Counted from the first letter of the stretch, positions 10,584 through 22,740 are shown. The stretch is 64,000 bases of DNA from Gordionus sp. m RMFG-2023 (GCF_954871325.1 NC_088779.1:13828846-13892845); one strand, 5' to 3'. The notes: a model not told the origin generated them from the sequence alone. Program-made: numbers and translations.

Positions 10584-11138
10584 TAAATTTGGCAATTTTG
10601 TTACTAATATTATTTTCATTTATGCTGACTACTATAGTGGTGACACCAATATAGCACAAAATTGGCAAATTCTTAAAATGAGGTTTGGGGCGGACCCAAA
10701 AAATTTAACCCCCCCCCCCATATGGATTAATCGTGGCTACGCCACTGATTAAAATTATGAAAAATATATATATATATTATATATAATTTATATTATTATA
10801 ATAGAATATAAATAATTTAAATATAAAGCAGACGATATATTACAAATAAATTTTTAATTTGAGATATAAATATATTGAATATATGAAATATATTTAATAA
10901 GTTACTTGAAAATAACTAGTTAATTCGGTCGTTATATTTAAAAAAATGTCACTAATTAGTGTCTTTGCGCATTTTATCAAATTCGAAAATAACTAATAAT
11001 AGTGATTTTTTTACAAATTTATATCTACAATAATATATCTAACTAGCATTAAAAACATTAATTAAATTTTAAATAATTATACAGTTCCCGTATATTATAA
11101 AATTTTGCAACAAATTCATTTCTTAAAAAAAAGTGAAA
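10584..11138. other. Intergenic sequence with an eroded MITE end
   Basis: GGCTACGCCACTG at about 10735-10747 is the right terminus of the CAGTGGCGTAGC family, preceded by a C-run. TAGTGGTGACACC near 10634 may be the left end of a very short relic. The rest is AT-rich and empty. Confidence 0.4.
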
Positions 11139-11222
11139 ACATTTCACCTTGCAAGATATGAACCCTAAACCTCGAATTGCTAGATGACATTATCAGTACT
11201 AGACTAGGTGAGCTATAAGAAT
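11139..11222 (-). ncRNA. tRNA-derived pseudogene or SINE head
   Basis: Read on the minus strand, TAGCTCACCTAGTCTAG resembles the D-arm/A-box region and GGGTTCATATC the T-arm/B box, at tRNA-like spacing, with an anticodon-arm-like segment between them. The acceptor ends do not pair well, so an active tRNA is unlikely. It may be the head of a short SINE, but no body or tail is evident. Confidence 0.45.
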
Positions 11223-11764
11223 AAAAAGTTTTTAATTTGTATATATTATAGTTAATCAATGGTTGCTAATCTACTTATTATACCTAAAATACTTTTATAT
11301 TAAAATAAACAAAATATGTTTATTTTTACATAGGAAATAAAATTTATTACAAAAATATATATTATATACTATACATAATTTATATTAATAAACAGAATAA
11401 CATCTTTATTCTATAATTATGTCATTTACTATTCAATTTTCTTTCTTCTAAAACAAAAATTTTCACTTTTTATGACTTCTAAATATACTTATTTAAAAAA
11501 GACGAACTTGTTCATACTTAAAATAAGCAAAATGACCTCGTTCAAATACTTTTTGACCTGCATTAAAAAGTAATTAAATATCCAAATTAAGCCGACCTTG
11601 AACACAGCCTAAGTCTTTAAATTTAAAATATTTTACAAGTTAATTTTTAGTATTTTTTTTTATCAATTGTGAGATTTTTTTTATATAATTAACATTTGTC
11701 AGAATCAAATCATTGAAAACATCAATTGTTATTTTACTGACGATTCGATTTGATTATATTTCAT

Positions 11765-11845
11765 ACTCTATACTATATTAGCCACATAGAGAATTAGAAA
11801 TTTCACATCCAGTTAGCCACTCATATTTATATTATTGATAAATAC
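11765..11845. repeat. Left half of a repeat split by the foldback element
   Basis: AGAGAATTAGAAATTTCACA and the following ATATTTAT match 50540-50600. The other half resumes at 18650-18830, right of the foldback, matching 50613-50760. The 50.5 kb locus therefore looks like an unoccupied relative of this insertion site. Confidence 0.7.
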
Positions 11846-11852
11846 AGGGTTT

Positions 11853-12035
11853 TCCATTCAAAAAAGGAAAAGTCCCAATCAAAAAAGGAAAAGTTTCAAT
11901 CATAAAAGGAAAGGGTCCGATCAAAAAATGAAAAGTGTCAATCAAAAAAAGAAAATCCAAAAAGAAAGGAAAAAGTCCGATCAAAAAAGGAAAAAGTCCA
12001 ATCAAAAAAGATAAATTCCCATTCAAAAAAGGAAA
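11853..12035. repeat. Left outer short tandem repeat of the foldback
   Basis: About ten degenerate copies of an 18-20 bp unit (CAATCAAAAAAGGAAAAGTC) are present. The mirror array is at 18494-18640. The open frames with FPFLIG repeats in both arrays are periodicity artefacts. Confidence 0.85.
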
Positions 12036-12579
12036 ATCGTAATTTTTTTAAAAAAAATTATAAAAAATTATAATAAATTTTTCAATTTTTCTTAAATTTT
12101 TATTTATTTTTGTCATTCCTTCTTATTTTATTTCTAACTTTTTGCGATTTCTTTACTTTATTTGTATCTTTTCAATTTATTTTTCTTCTCATTTTTGATA
12201 ATTTTTTTGTTTTTTTTTATAAATAATTTATAAATTTAGGTTCATTTTTTTAACAATTCTTTACGTTTTTTTATCATCATACATATGTCGTAATTTTTAA
12301 AGGGATCATAACTATCCGGGATCTTCACGGGATTTAAAGGGATCCCTTTAATATTTCAATTTTTTAAAGGATAAAGAACCATGATATAGAAGAATCTTAT
12401 TTTTAAAAGCGTTTCGTTTCGTTTTTTAATTTTATTGTTATTCATTAATTTTCAATGTTGTTTTTTTTGCCTTATGAAATAAGATATGTCTAATATAGGG
12501 TATCAATCGATAGCTAATCAAAAGATCTATTCAACTGGAGGTCAATCTCTCTCCCATAATGGGCGGGTCTAGGTCTTGG

Positions 12580-13070
12580 GGGGTCAGAAATATTTTTATC
12601 AACACAAAATATCGATATGGGTATCAAATAAAAGCTAATTTTAATATGGTTTGAATGTTTTCATTCTTTGTCTGGATGGGTATGACTTGGTCTAGGGGTG
12701 GGGAGGGAGTGTATGGAGTGGGGGAGTGTAAAAAATAAGTTTTTTTGATATGTGTATCAAATAAAAGCTAATTTTAATATCGTTTGACTGAAAGTCTTCA
12801 TTCTTGGTCTGGATGGGCACGACTTGGTCTGGGGGGTAAAGGGGGGTGGGTGTAAATAATTCTTTTTGATATGTGTATCAAATAAAAGGTAATAAAAATA
12901 TTTTTTTATTGTAATAATAATAATGACTAATAGAGGGCGGGTCTAGGTCTTGGGGGGGGGGGGGGGTAAGGAATATTTTTATCACTACAAAATATTGATA
13001 TGGGTATCAAATAAAAGCTAATTTAAATATCTTTAGATTGAAATTATTTATTTTTTGTCTTGATGGGTAT
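12580..13070. repeat. Left-arm minisatellite, about four units of 120-135 bp
   Basis: TATCAAATAAAAGCTAATTT recurs near 12621, 12755, 12875 and 13005. Each unit also carries a TTCTTGGTCTGGATGGG-type segment and a G-rich run. The same units occur inverted in the right arm. Confidence 0.85.
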
Positions 13071-13145
13071 GCTGTCAAGCCCTCAACATATTAACAAAAT
13101 GTCTAGTTAGATAGAATTTACAGAAATAAAAGAGAATGAAGATAA

Positions 13146-13710
13146 AACAATTTTTTAAATCTTTTTTCGGTTCCAATCCTGAACTTGAAATATATAATTT
13201 GCAGTGTTCTATATTTAGCGCGTTATTCCATAGCTATTTTTTTAGTATCGATAGCTTTAGCGTGCTACATTTTTTTAAAAAGTGCTCTAGCAAAAATTAT
13301 CATAATAATTTTATAATTAATTCTAAAATCATAATCTTTTTATTTTATTTATCTAAATTTACATTTAAAAATATGCATTGTAAATATATTTTTCAAAAAA
13401 AAATTTTTTAAATGTCGAGAGTAGACATTGATAATTAAAATAATTTTGGTACATATAAAATAATAATATTATAATTTTAGAATTAATTATAAAATTATTA
13501 TAATAATTTTTGCTATTTATTTAGTAACGAGCTACCGATCTTTTGGGGGATGATATATAGAAGGCCGGACTCGACCACGTGATTCCGTTATAATATATTA
13601 AATAATGAGGGTCTTATTACATTTTAATAAATTTTGATCGGTATTTAGCAAATTAGGTTGGTATTTAGAATATTTCCATTCATTTACTTGGTAGTAAGCA
13701 TCATTAACCT
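13146..13710. other. Loop of the foldback element
   Basis: There is no convincing gene; the 91-codon open frame at 13136 is AT-rich and starts inside the left arm. The loop has its own inverted repeat (TTTTATAATTAATTCTAAAA near 13310 against TTTTAGAATTAATTATAAAA near 13475). Its right part (13550-13660) is the reverse complement of 43594-43715. Part of the left half resembles 20915-21085. It therefore appears to be built from other repeats. Confidence 0.6.
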
Positions 13711-13768
13711 TTATCTTCATTCTCTTTTATTTCTGTAAATTCTATCCAACTGGACATTTTGTTAATAT

Positions 13769-13783
13769 GTTGAGGGACTGACA
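13769..13783. repeat. Left target-site duplication of the second RTE LINE
   Basis: GTTGAGGGACTGACA here and GTTGAAGGACTGACA at 17052-17066 differ at one base and bracket the LINE. Rejoining them restores the pairing of the foldback right arm with the left arm, which confirms the insertion. Confidence 0.9.
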
Positions 13784-16700
13784 CTCTCCCAAAATCCTAC
13801 CTTCAGCCTCATCGTGGCTGGGGAGTGGCAACGACATTTGGCGTCTAATGGAGGTCTTAAAGGTTCCCTGTGATCTGGGTCTAGAATAGGATCACTGTCT
13901 CCTCGACGGGGCGTAAAAACCACTTAAAGAGGTTGATGTCAGGAAGGGCATCCGATTGTAAAAACCTTGCTACAAAATTTCCCTATGGTTACAACAAAGC
14001 ATGGGCGGGGTACAGCCCAAAGTACCCCGTGGGCCTCCTCATCCGCCTACGACAAAAAGAAGGATGGGAAACCTGGTAAAACCACGATTCATGAAAATGA
14101 AATATATGACGGCATAAACGACCTGATAATAAGTGGAGAAACCAGTCTACGGGGGATCGAGTTAGGGTCGCGACATGGAATGTTGGGAGTATGACGAGAA
14201 GAGCGGGAGAAGTCGTCGATGTATTGCACAGAAGGCATATAGATGTGTACTGCATACAGGAGACTAGATGGAAAGGAAATGGGACCAGAATGATTGGCAA
14301 GACTAGCGAAAAATATAAATTCTTTTGGCAAGGAAGTAATGATGGTAAGGCTGGAGTTGGGGTATTGTTTGCGGAGAAATTGGTAGACAAAGTAGTCGAA
14401 GTGAGAAGGCTAGATAGCCAGATAATAGTTATCAAGATGATTTTTGGTAGAAAGCTATATAATATTATCTCGGCATATGTTCCTCAGGTTGGAAGAAGTG
14501 AAGAAGAGAAAGATATATTTTGGGGACAGTCTATTGGAGGTGACATCGAGAATGGCAAATGAAGAGGGAATTATCCTGACTGGTGATTGGAATGGACATA
14601 TGGGAGCGAGTAGTGAGGGTTATGAAGGAGTACATGGAGGGTTCAGTTACGGCATGAGAAATTTGGAAGGAGAGAGGAATCCGAGAAGCTGGTGACTTAT
14701 AAGTCGGGTAGTACCAAAAGGGCAGTGGATTACTTTTATTAAGGAGATGTGATCGATGTATAGTAAAAAATGTGAAAGTGATACCGGGAGAGGGATGTAT
14801 AAATCAACATCGACTAGTTGTAGGAGATCTCACTCTGTGCCAGGGTCAATAAAAGAAATTTTGTGCCAAGGCTGAAGGTTTGGAAATTGAAGGAGGAGAG
14901 TGCTAGACGTCAATTCAATATGACATTGGCAATTAAGGAGGCGGAGGTGGCACAAGCATCTGGGGTAAACGACAAGGGGGAAGTCATGAAGAAAGTTTGG
15001 ATGATAACAATTGAGGAGGTATGTGGATGGATAAAAGGGCCGCCTAGACATAAGAAGACTTGGTGGTGTTTCAGAGTATGATATAATAGAAAATAGTGAT
15101 AACGATATTTACAAGATGGCTAAAAGAAATATTAAGAAATTAATAGCGAAGGCTCAATAAGAAAAAAGACACGAGTTTGCTAAAGAAGTGAAATACGCTG
15201 ATGGAATTGGAAATATGGTTCGAATGGCAAAGCAGATGTCAAAAAGAGGCAGGTAAAGTGTTTGAAAAAAAGAGAAGGAAAAATGGTGATTGATAGTAGT
15301 GGTATTAAGAACACCTGGAAGATTTACATGAAAGGACTTTTAAATGAAGAAAATGAATGGGATAATAATGTTAGTTGTGCAAAGGTAGAAAGTCCAGGGT
15401 GTAAATTTGTCAATGAGATAAAGAGAACAGTGAAAAAGATGAAAAAGTTTAACGATGGTGATATCAGAGATGTTTAAAGGTTCTGATTATTTAGGGATTG
15501 AATGGTTAATAAATTTAGCCAATCAAATTGTCACAGAAGGAACTATTCCCAAGGACTGGCGAAGAATTATAATTATCCTAGTTTACAAGGGGAAGGGTGA
15601 TCCTTTAGATTGCGGGTCTTACAGAACTATTAAACTCTTGAAACATGCAATGAAAGTATTTGAGAGAGTGTTAGAGAAGCGGATAAGGGAACAAATTAAA
15701 ATTGATGAAATGCAGTTTGGTTTTACATCGGGAAAAGGCGCGACAGATGCAATTTTTGTGGTGAGACAAATGCAGGAGAAGTATCTTGCGAAGGAAAAGA
15801 AACTCTATTATGCGTTTGTTGATTTAAAGAAAGCATTAGATAGGGTTCCGCGTGAGGTTATAGGTGGGCCTTGAGAAAATCAGGTGTGGAGGAATGGTTG
15901 GTTATCGCAGTGATGGCAATGTATGTTGGAGCACAAACAGCAGTACGGACGGATTATGGTGATAATGATAGATTTGAGGTGAAGGTAGGACTTCATCAAG
16001 GATCCATGCTGAATCCATTATTATTTATCTTAGTTATGAATGTGGTGGCTAAAGAAATGCGTGAAGAACTTCTCTGGGAGCTATTATATGCAGATGACCT
16101 TGTATTGGCAAACAGTGAGAAAGAATTGAGGGATAAAATAGTAAATGGAAGATGACTATGGAAGCAAAGGGCCTGAAAATGAATGCATCAAAGACAAAGG
16201 TGATGATTGGTGGGGAAAATCTAAAGATGGAGGAATCCGGTAAGTGGCATTGTGGTGTATGTGGAAAAGGAGTTGCTAGAGATTATATCCAATGCACCAG
16301 ATGCCAGAAATGGGTACATAATAGATGTAGCGGGAAAAAAGGAAATGACCTTTATTTGTAGAACATGCATGAAAGGGATACATAATAATGATAACCTAGA
16401 AAATGGTGGTCTGGATATTGGCAATGGGTTAACCCTAGAAAAAGTGGATAAGTTTTGTTATTTAGGTGATATGCTAAACTCAGATGGTGGTGTAGATTCT
16501 GCCGTTGTTGCAAGGACCAGACAAGCTTGGAAGAACTTCAGAGTCTCTATTTACAAATAAAAAAGTCTGTCTGAAGTTAAAGGGGAAAGTTTACGTAAGC
16601 TTTGTGAGGAGTTGTTTAGTTTATGGCTGTGAAACATGGGCAATGAAAGCGACTCACGAAGCCAAATTAGAAAGAACAGAGATGAGGATGATTAGATGGA

Positions 16701-17051
16701 TGTGTGGGGTATCTCTGAAAGAGAGAGAAAAACTAGCAAGGAATTGCGAGCAAGATTGGGTATAGAAATGATTGGAATGGTAATGCGACGAAATAGACTA
16801 AGATGGTTTGGGCATGTGGAACGTATGACAAAAGATGACTGGGTAAAGAGATGCACCATGATGTAAGTAGGAAGATCAAGACCTAGAGGAAGACCCAAGA
16901 TGACGTAACAAATGTGATAGCGGCGGATATGAGAAGCATGAATCTTACAAATATTGATGCCCAGGACCGTCAAAAATTGAAAAGAAAAATAAGAGGGAAA
17001 ACTGGCATACCCGGGTAAACCTGGAAATCGCCATATAACGGAGAAGAAGAA
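13784..17051 (+). mobile_element. Second RTE-clade LINE, older and heavily broken, with GAA-repeat tail
   Basis: A 3.27 kb non-LTR element inserted in the right arm of the foldback. The 5' region includes the GTCAGGAAGGGCATCCGA motif (about 13937) common at the start of animal RTE elements. Endonuclease, reverse transcriptase with YADD, an embedded zinc finger and the C-terminal domain follow in order. It ends in GGAGAAGAAGAA rather than poly(A), as RTE elements often end in short tandem repeats. The many breaks and the mismatch in the target duplication make it older than the LINE at 6.1-9.3 kb, and its sequence is clearly a different subfamily. Confidence 0.92.
14140..16900 (+). pseudogene. 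RTE endonuclease-reverse transcriptase ORF with embedded zinc finger, many breaks
   Basis: Recognisable blocks are CIQETRWKGNG, SAYVPQVGRSEEEKD, ILTGDWNGHMGA and GGFSYGMRN (endonuclease); then TIPKDWRR, KGKGDPLDCGSYRTIKLL, QFGFTSGKGATDAIFVVRQM, FVDLKKALDRVPRE, GLHQGSMLNPLLF and YADD at about 16087-16098 (reverse transcriptase). WHCGVCGKGVARDYIQCTRC then QKWVHNRC and FICRTC (16244-16375) is a PHD/RING-like zinc finger. DKFCYLGDMLNSDGG and YGCETWAMK form the C-terminal domain. The frame switches or stops at eight or more places (for example near 14195, 14560, 14695, 15475, 15872, 16155, 16340 and 16560), so it is dead. Confidence 0.9.
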
Positions 17052-17089
17052 GTTGAAGGACTGACAATCATACCCATCAAGACAAAAAA

Positions 17090-17965
17090 TAAATAATTTC
17101 AGTCAACCCATATTAATATTAGCTTTTATTTGATACCCATATCAAAAAAAATTATTTTTACACCCACCCTCACCACCCCCACCCCCCAAACCAAGTCATA
17201 CCCATCAAGACCAAGAATAAAGACTTTCAATCAAACCATATTAAAATTAACTTTTATTTGATACATATATCAAAAAAATTATTTTTGCACCCCCCCCCCT
17301 ACATCCCACCCCCAGACTAATTCATACCCATCAGACCAAGAATAAAGACTTTCAGCCAAACGATATTAAAATTAACATTTATTTGATACCCATATCAAAA
17401 AATCATTTTTTTTACTCCCCCCCCCTTTATTAACCATACCCCCCCCCCACCCTCAGACCAAGTCATACCAATCCAGACAAAGAATCAAAACTTTCAGTCA
17501 AACAATATTAAAATTAGCTTTTATTTGATACCCATATCGATATTTTGTGATGATAAAAATATTCCTGACCCCCCAAGACCTAGACCTGCCCTTTATGAGT
17601 AATTATTATTATTACAATAAAAAAATATTTTTATTACCTTTTATTTGATACACATATCAAAAAAAATAATTTTTTACACTTACCCCCTTTCTACACCTTC
17701 CCCCCAGACCAAGTCATGCCCATCCAGACCAAGAATGAAGACTTTCAGTCAAACGATATTAAAATTAGCTTTTATTTGTTACCCATATCAAAAAAATTAT
17801 TTTTTCCAGCCCCCCCCCCCTTCACCATACACCCCCTCCCCACCCCTAGACCAAGTCATACCCATCCAGACAAAGAATGAAGACTTTCAGTCAAACCATA
17901 TTAAAATTAGCTTTTATTTGATACCCATATCGATATTTTGTGTTGATAAAAATATTTCTGACTCC
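17090..17965. repeat. Right-arm minisatellite, about seven units
   Basis: The inverted counterpart of the left-arm units: TAGCTTTTATTTGATACCCA-type segments recur about every 125-145 bp, with C-runs and a TTCAGTCAAAC segment. There are about seven units against about four in the left arm, so the two arms have changed copy number independently. The proline-rich open frame at 17645 comes from the C-runs. Confidence 0.85.
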
Positions 17966-18493
17966 CCAAGATCTAGACCCGCCCATTATAGAGGAGAGAT
18001 TGACCTCCAATTGAATAGATCTTTTGATTAGCTATCGATATATACCCTATATTAGACATATCTTATTTCATAAGGCAAAAAAAACATCATTGAAAATTAA
18101 TGAATAACAATAAAATTAAAAAACGAAACGAAACGTGCGGAAAACGCTTTTAAAAATAAGATTCTTCTATATCATGGTTCTTTATCCTTTAAAAAATTGA
18201 AATATTAAAGGGATCCCTTTAAATCCCGTGAAGATCCCGGATAGTTATGATCCCTTTAAAAATTACGACATATGTAAAAGATAAAAAAACGTAAAGAATT
18301 GTTTAAAAAATGAACCTAAATTTATAAATTATTTTTAAAAATACAAAAGAATTATCAAAAATGAGAAGAAAAATAAATTGAGAAAAGATACAAATAAAGT
18401 AAAGAATCGCAAAAAGTTAGAAATAAAATAAAAAGGAATGACAAAAATAAATAAAAATTAAGAAAATTTTTTATATTTTTTAAAAAAATTACG

Positions 18494-18640
18494 ATTTTCC
18501 TTTTTTGAATGGGAATTTTTCTTTTTTGATTGACACTTTTCCTTTTTTGTTTGGACCTTTTCCTTTTTTGATCAGACCTTTTCCTTTTATGATTGAAATT
18601 TTTATTTTTTTGATAGGAACTTTTCCTTATTTGAATGGGA
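18494..18640. repeat. Right outer short tandem repeat of the foldback
   Basis: Degenerate copies of a GACTTTTCCTTTTTTGATTG-type unit mirror 11853-12035. Confidence 0.85.
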
Positions 18641-18649
18641 AACCCTGTA

Positions 18650-18835
18650 AAGTACGAAAGCAAGTTTTAATTTCTTTTTTAAATTTTGTAAAATTAATTA
18701 GTTTTGGTTTCACTTTTTCAATAACCAATTTCTCCACATCAAAATTTCTTAAGCCAGATGATATTTTTAATAACATAATTGCAATTATTAGACATTTTGA
18801 ATTTATCAATTCTTTTAAAAAATAATCAATTTTTT
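18650..18835. repeat. Right half of the repeat split by the foldback element
   Basis: TTTTGTAAAATTAATTAGTT, TTGGTTTCACTTTTTCAATA and TTGCAATTATTAGACATT follow 50625-50745 closely. With 11765-11845 this rebuilds the pre-insertion sequence. The identity of the repeat is unknown. Confidence 0.7.
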
Positions 18836-18904
18836 AACAGATATATCATATAAAAATGTTTCTTCTTTTATTTAGAAAATAATTAGCTTTTTTTATTTGT
18901 TACC

Positions 18905-19093
18905 CCAGCGCTTATTTTTCAAACGTTAAGTTATACAATATATTGTGCAAGCTCAAGATTTGGCAAGTAAAAGACCAAACTTTCTGCCATCTATGAGCAA
19001 AATCACCAAGCCTGCACAATATTATTTATTATGGTTATAATCAAGATGTCATTATTAAAAAATCAACCCGAATCGGGTTTTTTAACAACACTA
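18905..19093. mobile_element. TAGTGTTGTTAA-family MITE, left end eroded
   Basis: The right end reads CGGGTTTTTTAACAACACTA. The interior (AAGCTCAAGATTTGGCAAGT, TCTGCCATCTATGAGCAAAA) matches the copy at 49426-49640, which confirms the family. The left terminal repeat is not recognisable. Confidence 0.75.
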
Positions 19094-20029
19094 AAGATTA
19101 TCTTAATTTTATTTTTTTTTTAAATTTCAAGGAAATCAATACTTCCCTTGCCTCTTTGGACGCTTAGTTACTGATATATATATATTCTACAATCGCAAAT
19201 ATATTTTATATTAAAAACATTAACTTTATGCTTACCAAATGTTTTGTATTATTTATTACTTATATGCTACTATTAGTATGTATGCATGGTAAATGGTAAA
19301 ATATGGGGGGTATGGTGGGCGAAGCCCTCCTTTCCCCATAATTTATTTTAGTTGAGCCCCTGGATCTGCAAAAGCTAAAAACGCCCCTGAAACCTACATG
19401 TATTCACAAATCAAAATAACATCTATAATACAAACTGGACTTTAAATTAAATGCTTTACCCCTTAAAACCAATAAAAATTCTCAAATTATAGCCTTAATT
19501 TAAAAGTTTTATCTTTTATATTTTCTTCTCAAAAAAAATATAAAAATATTTACCATGTTCGGTGTTTGAAACGAGCCTAATTCAAAATGAGCATTATTAA
19601 TTGGAACTAAATATGACCAGCTTTTAGCAAACTCCAGAATGAGCGCAAAAATGGATGTTCACTGAATTTAAGCAACCTTAAAGTATTTTATGATTGGGAG
19701 TTGTTTTATTTTGATGTTTAGGATAATCTAATGATATGATAATTTATAAAATAATAATAAATAAATTATATTTATTTTCATCTATTATATTTTTGATTTT
19801 TCATTAATTGCTTAAAGCGAAAGGAAGGAAATTATAATAATATAATGCCACAAAGAAAATAACAATTTGAAGTAAACCCTAAATTTTATAAGAAAGTTAA
19901 ATAAGATATTAATGTATTTGTTTAAATGTGTTATTTATTTATAATATTTTGAAAAAGAAGGCTTTAACAAACATAGCATCTAACTAGTGATACCCCTACC
20001 CGATGTTTCATCCCCACTTTAAAAATAGT
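19094..20029. other. AT-rich intergenic sequence with MITE scraps
   Basis: A G-rich then C-rich patch at 19300-19390 (GGGGGGTATGGTGGGCGAAG, GAGCCCCTGGATCTGC) resembles ends of small transposons. No gene is seen. Confidence 0.4.
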
Positions 20030-20420
20030 TAAATTGATTATGAAAAAGAAAAAAATATATCTTCAGGATTTATTAATACAAGAAGCTTTAATTAATTTTT
20101 TTGAAATGAATGTCATCTCTTCAAATGATGATTACTTTTGTTTAAAAAGTAATATATCCAATCAAAATAATTCAGTAAATGATATTGAATGAGAGCTCTT
20201 AAATTGTATAGAGATGACAGGTGTAATATAAATATGTTAAATAGTCAAAAATATATAAAATAAATATTTATTAAATTGACATAATATTGCCATCCTCTGC
20301 CCTCTTTGAACGAATATTCAGCTTTGTTAATATGATCAAAAAAGGAAATCGTCAAAGGCTAAACTACAAATTGTTTGAAAAATTAATAATAATAAAAAAT
20401 AATGCTGATTTATGATATTT
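20030..20420 (+). pseudogene. Fragment of a hAT transposase
   Basis: A plus-strand stretch from ATG 20040 reads MKKKKIYLQDLLIQEALINF and onwards to a stop. After a gap, 20275-20415 reads ILPSSALFERIFSFVNMIKK and GNRQRLNYKLFEKL. The P-S-S-A-x-x-E-R-x-F-S core is the hAT dimerisation motif. The rest of the transposase and the element ends are missing. Confidence 0.65.
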
Positions 20421-22740
20421 ACTAATTAAGTTTTTATAATAATATTGCTTTCATTATAATATACAATTTTTAAAAATATATCTATATATCGCATTATCTA
20501 TATAAAAAATTTGTCTTTTTCTGCTAGTTTATTTAAAAAATAAAGCTTGATATTTTATTTAAAGTTTTTAAAAACTATCTTGTATATTATATCTATTGAT
20601 AATTTTCCTAAGTATTAAGTATCTTAAATACAACATGTTTAAAAGCATTTGTATCTGAATATAATTTTCTGAAAATTTGCCCAATACATAGTATAATAAA
20701 TCTAATAGGTTTAAAAATTGACTTTTTTTGTTGATTCAAAATACAGCTCAGTATTTATAATATATTGAATGACTATATAAGGCTTGGCTAAGGCTAAAAA
20801 AGTCATAAATAGTGTTGTTACAGGAAGCGTTATGTTCTTAATTCTCCCATTTAGAAAATGAAACAAAAATCCACTTTAACCGTTATTTGTTTGTGTAACT
20901 CAATGTTATTATTAAATTAGCACTAGCGATAGCTTGAAAGTAGCATAGTAGAGGGCTACTTTCAATTGTTAAAATATTAATTCTAAAATCATATTTTTTA
21001 TTTAATTTAATCTTGAAATTTAAAAATCTGCATTATAAATCTTTTAAAATTAAAATGGATTGATATTTAAGATAATTTTGGCACAGATAATATAGACAAA
21101 GTAATTCCCCAGAATATGATGATAATATGGAATTTCCTTTTCTGGAGCAAAATATTTTAATTTCGATAAAAAAATTAACACAGGGTATAAATTTCATAGT
21201 ACGATATGCTGGAAGGTTTTAATAAAATAAGCATTTAAAAGTAATATATCAAACAAATTTAATATCAATGTACAGACCAATCCTTAAAAATTTAAATCAA
21301 AGCTGTATTTATAATAGTTTTTAAGCTAGATGAGTTAATGTGAAATTGATTTTCTGGCCCAATTCAAACATGGTATGTTTCAACTGGCCATAAGATATTA
21401 TTCAGGAATTACATTATAAATGAAAAATTACAATAAATATTAACATTTCATAAATTATTTTCTAGATGTTAAACATGCTAATTTCTCAATAGATAAAAAT
21501 TTTAAAGTGGTAACATGGCCTGTTGACAAACATATCACTTATCCCTTACATAATTTTTATTCTATTAATATTATATAGAACCCTAGCCAGATCAAAAACG
21601 CCGCCTACTATGGATGATTTTGCAGAAATAAATAACACTATTGAAAATTAGACACATTTTTTTAATCTAAAAATGCAAAACGTTATCAAAAATAAATGCT
21701 CAAATGAATATTTTTCTTATATAAAAATGATACATTAAATTTAATACTGCATTGTGTGCTAGTGTTAAACGATAATTTAGTCATAGCTAATACTTTCTGA
21801 TCATCACTCTAGATTGGGGGGATGGCAGTATGAAAATTCTATTATTATTGGGATGCAATAAAAAAGTAAATAAATTATATCTATTTGGAATATTAGTAAT
21901 ATTTTTTATTTGTGATAGGTAAAAAATATTTAAAAAAATTCAAAAGTAGAGCACTTAGGAAAATGCTATTGGTAGCCATAGTACCATACTTTTAACACTG
22001 GTTTAACGTTTATTTGTTACTTTAAACACATTTTTATGCTTCTTTTAAAGAAATTAGGACTCTTACTTACCAGCAAAGAACTTAGCATTACTATTGGTCT
22101 TTAATTGGACTGCAAAATTTTACGCAAAGTCATACACTCTCTTTTACATCCATATAGATAGCCTAGATCACCACCCTAGTCGCTTTTCAAAATGTAGTTG
22201 CATAGGTACTATGCCATCAATTCGATCATTAGTTGAACATTGAGACCCACAAAAAATATTCCTCCCATGCAGGAATTTCTGGTCTCAGCCCTGACACCCG
22301 ATGGGATGACCCTAGTCCCCTAGAACCAATGTATAGCTTTTACTTGGAATTATAATAGTGTAAATTGTTTTACCTGACCCCTATTAACTCCATCATGAGA
22401 GCAGAAAGCATATATACCAATACATACACCTAAATAATCTATTGTATGTTCCAATAGTTTCAAACAACTTTGGTTAATTTGGACCTCAAGCCCTAAAATT
22501 ATTCAAAACAAAAGCAAAGGTTACATTTAATCACAGGTGATGCAAAAGAGGGTTTCTATTTGTGACAATGAATAATGATATAAATTTTTGGATCAAACTG
22601 TATAACTTATACAGTCATTATGCCAGAATAAGAAATTTAAAAAAACAGCACACAAAAATTATTTTATTTCAAAAATTAGTCCTTTTATAAATGCTAATGA
22701 TAAATTTAGTTATTATAATAAAATATAATTATTTTCCATA
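20421..22740. other. Intergenic sequence, mostly featureless
   Basis: TAGTGTTGTTACAGG near 20812 is a lone MITE end. 20915-21085 resembles part of the foldback loop (13250-13460), sharing TTAATTCTAAAATCAT and GATAATTTTGGCACA-type segments. 22060-22340 is less AT-rich (TTCCTCCCATGCAGGAATTT, CCCTGACACCCGATGGGATG), but no reading frame, RNA fold or repeat partner was recognised in it. Confidence 0.4.

Larger units (their letters stand above)
11846..18648. mobile_element. Palindromic foldback-type DNA transposon, 6.8 kb with an inserted LINE
   Basis: The ends read TACAGGGTTTTCC and GGGAAACCCTGTA, an inverted repeat bordered by TA. The left arm (11846-13145) is the reverse complement of the right arm (13711-13783 continuing at 17067-18648). 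Between them is a loop of about 565 bp. Both arms hold, in mirror order, the GGAAAAGTCC-type short repeats, an AGGGATCATAACTATCCGGG block, CGTTTCGTTTCG, and tandem copies of a TATCAAATAAAAGCTAATTT unit. No transposase is visible, so the element would be non-autonomous. The superfamily is not determined. The layout resembles foldback elements in which long inverted repeats consist of tandem repeats. Confidence 0.88.

Noticed and set aside
11832-12026. Open frame with FPFLIG repeats, and its mirror at 18505-18825
   Set aside because: Both are translations of the AAAAAAGGAAAAGTC-type tandem repeat in the foldback arms.
13989-14435. 148-codon minus-strand open frame
   Set aside because: Antisense shadow of the second RTE endonuclease.
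17645-18031. Proline-rich 128-codon open frame
   Set aside because: The prolines come from C-runs in the minisatellite, and the mirrored units in the other arm have no equivalent frame.
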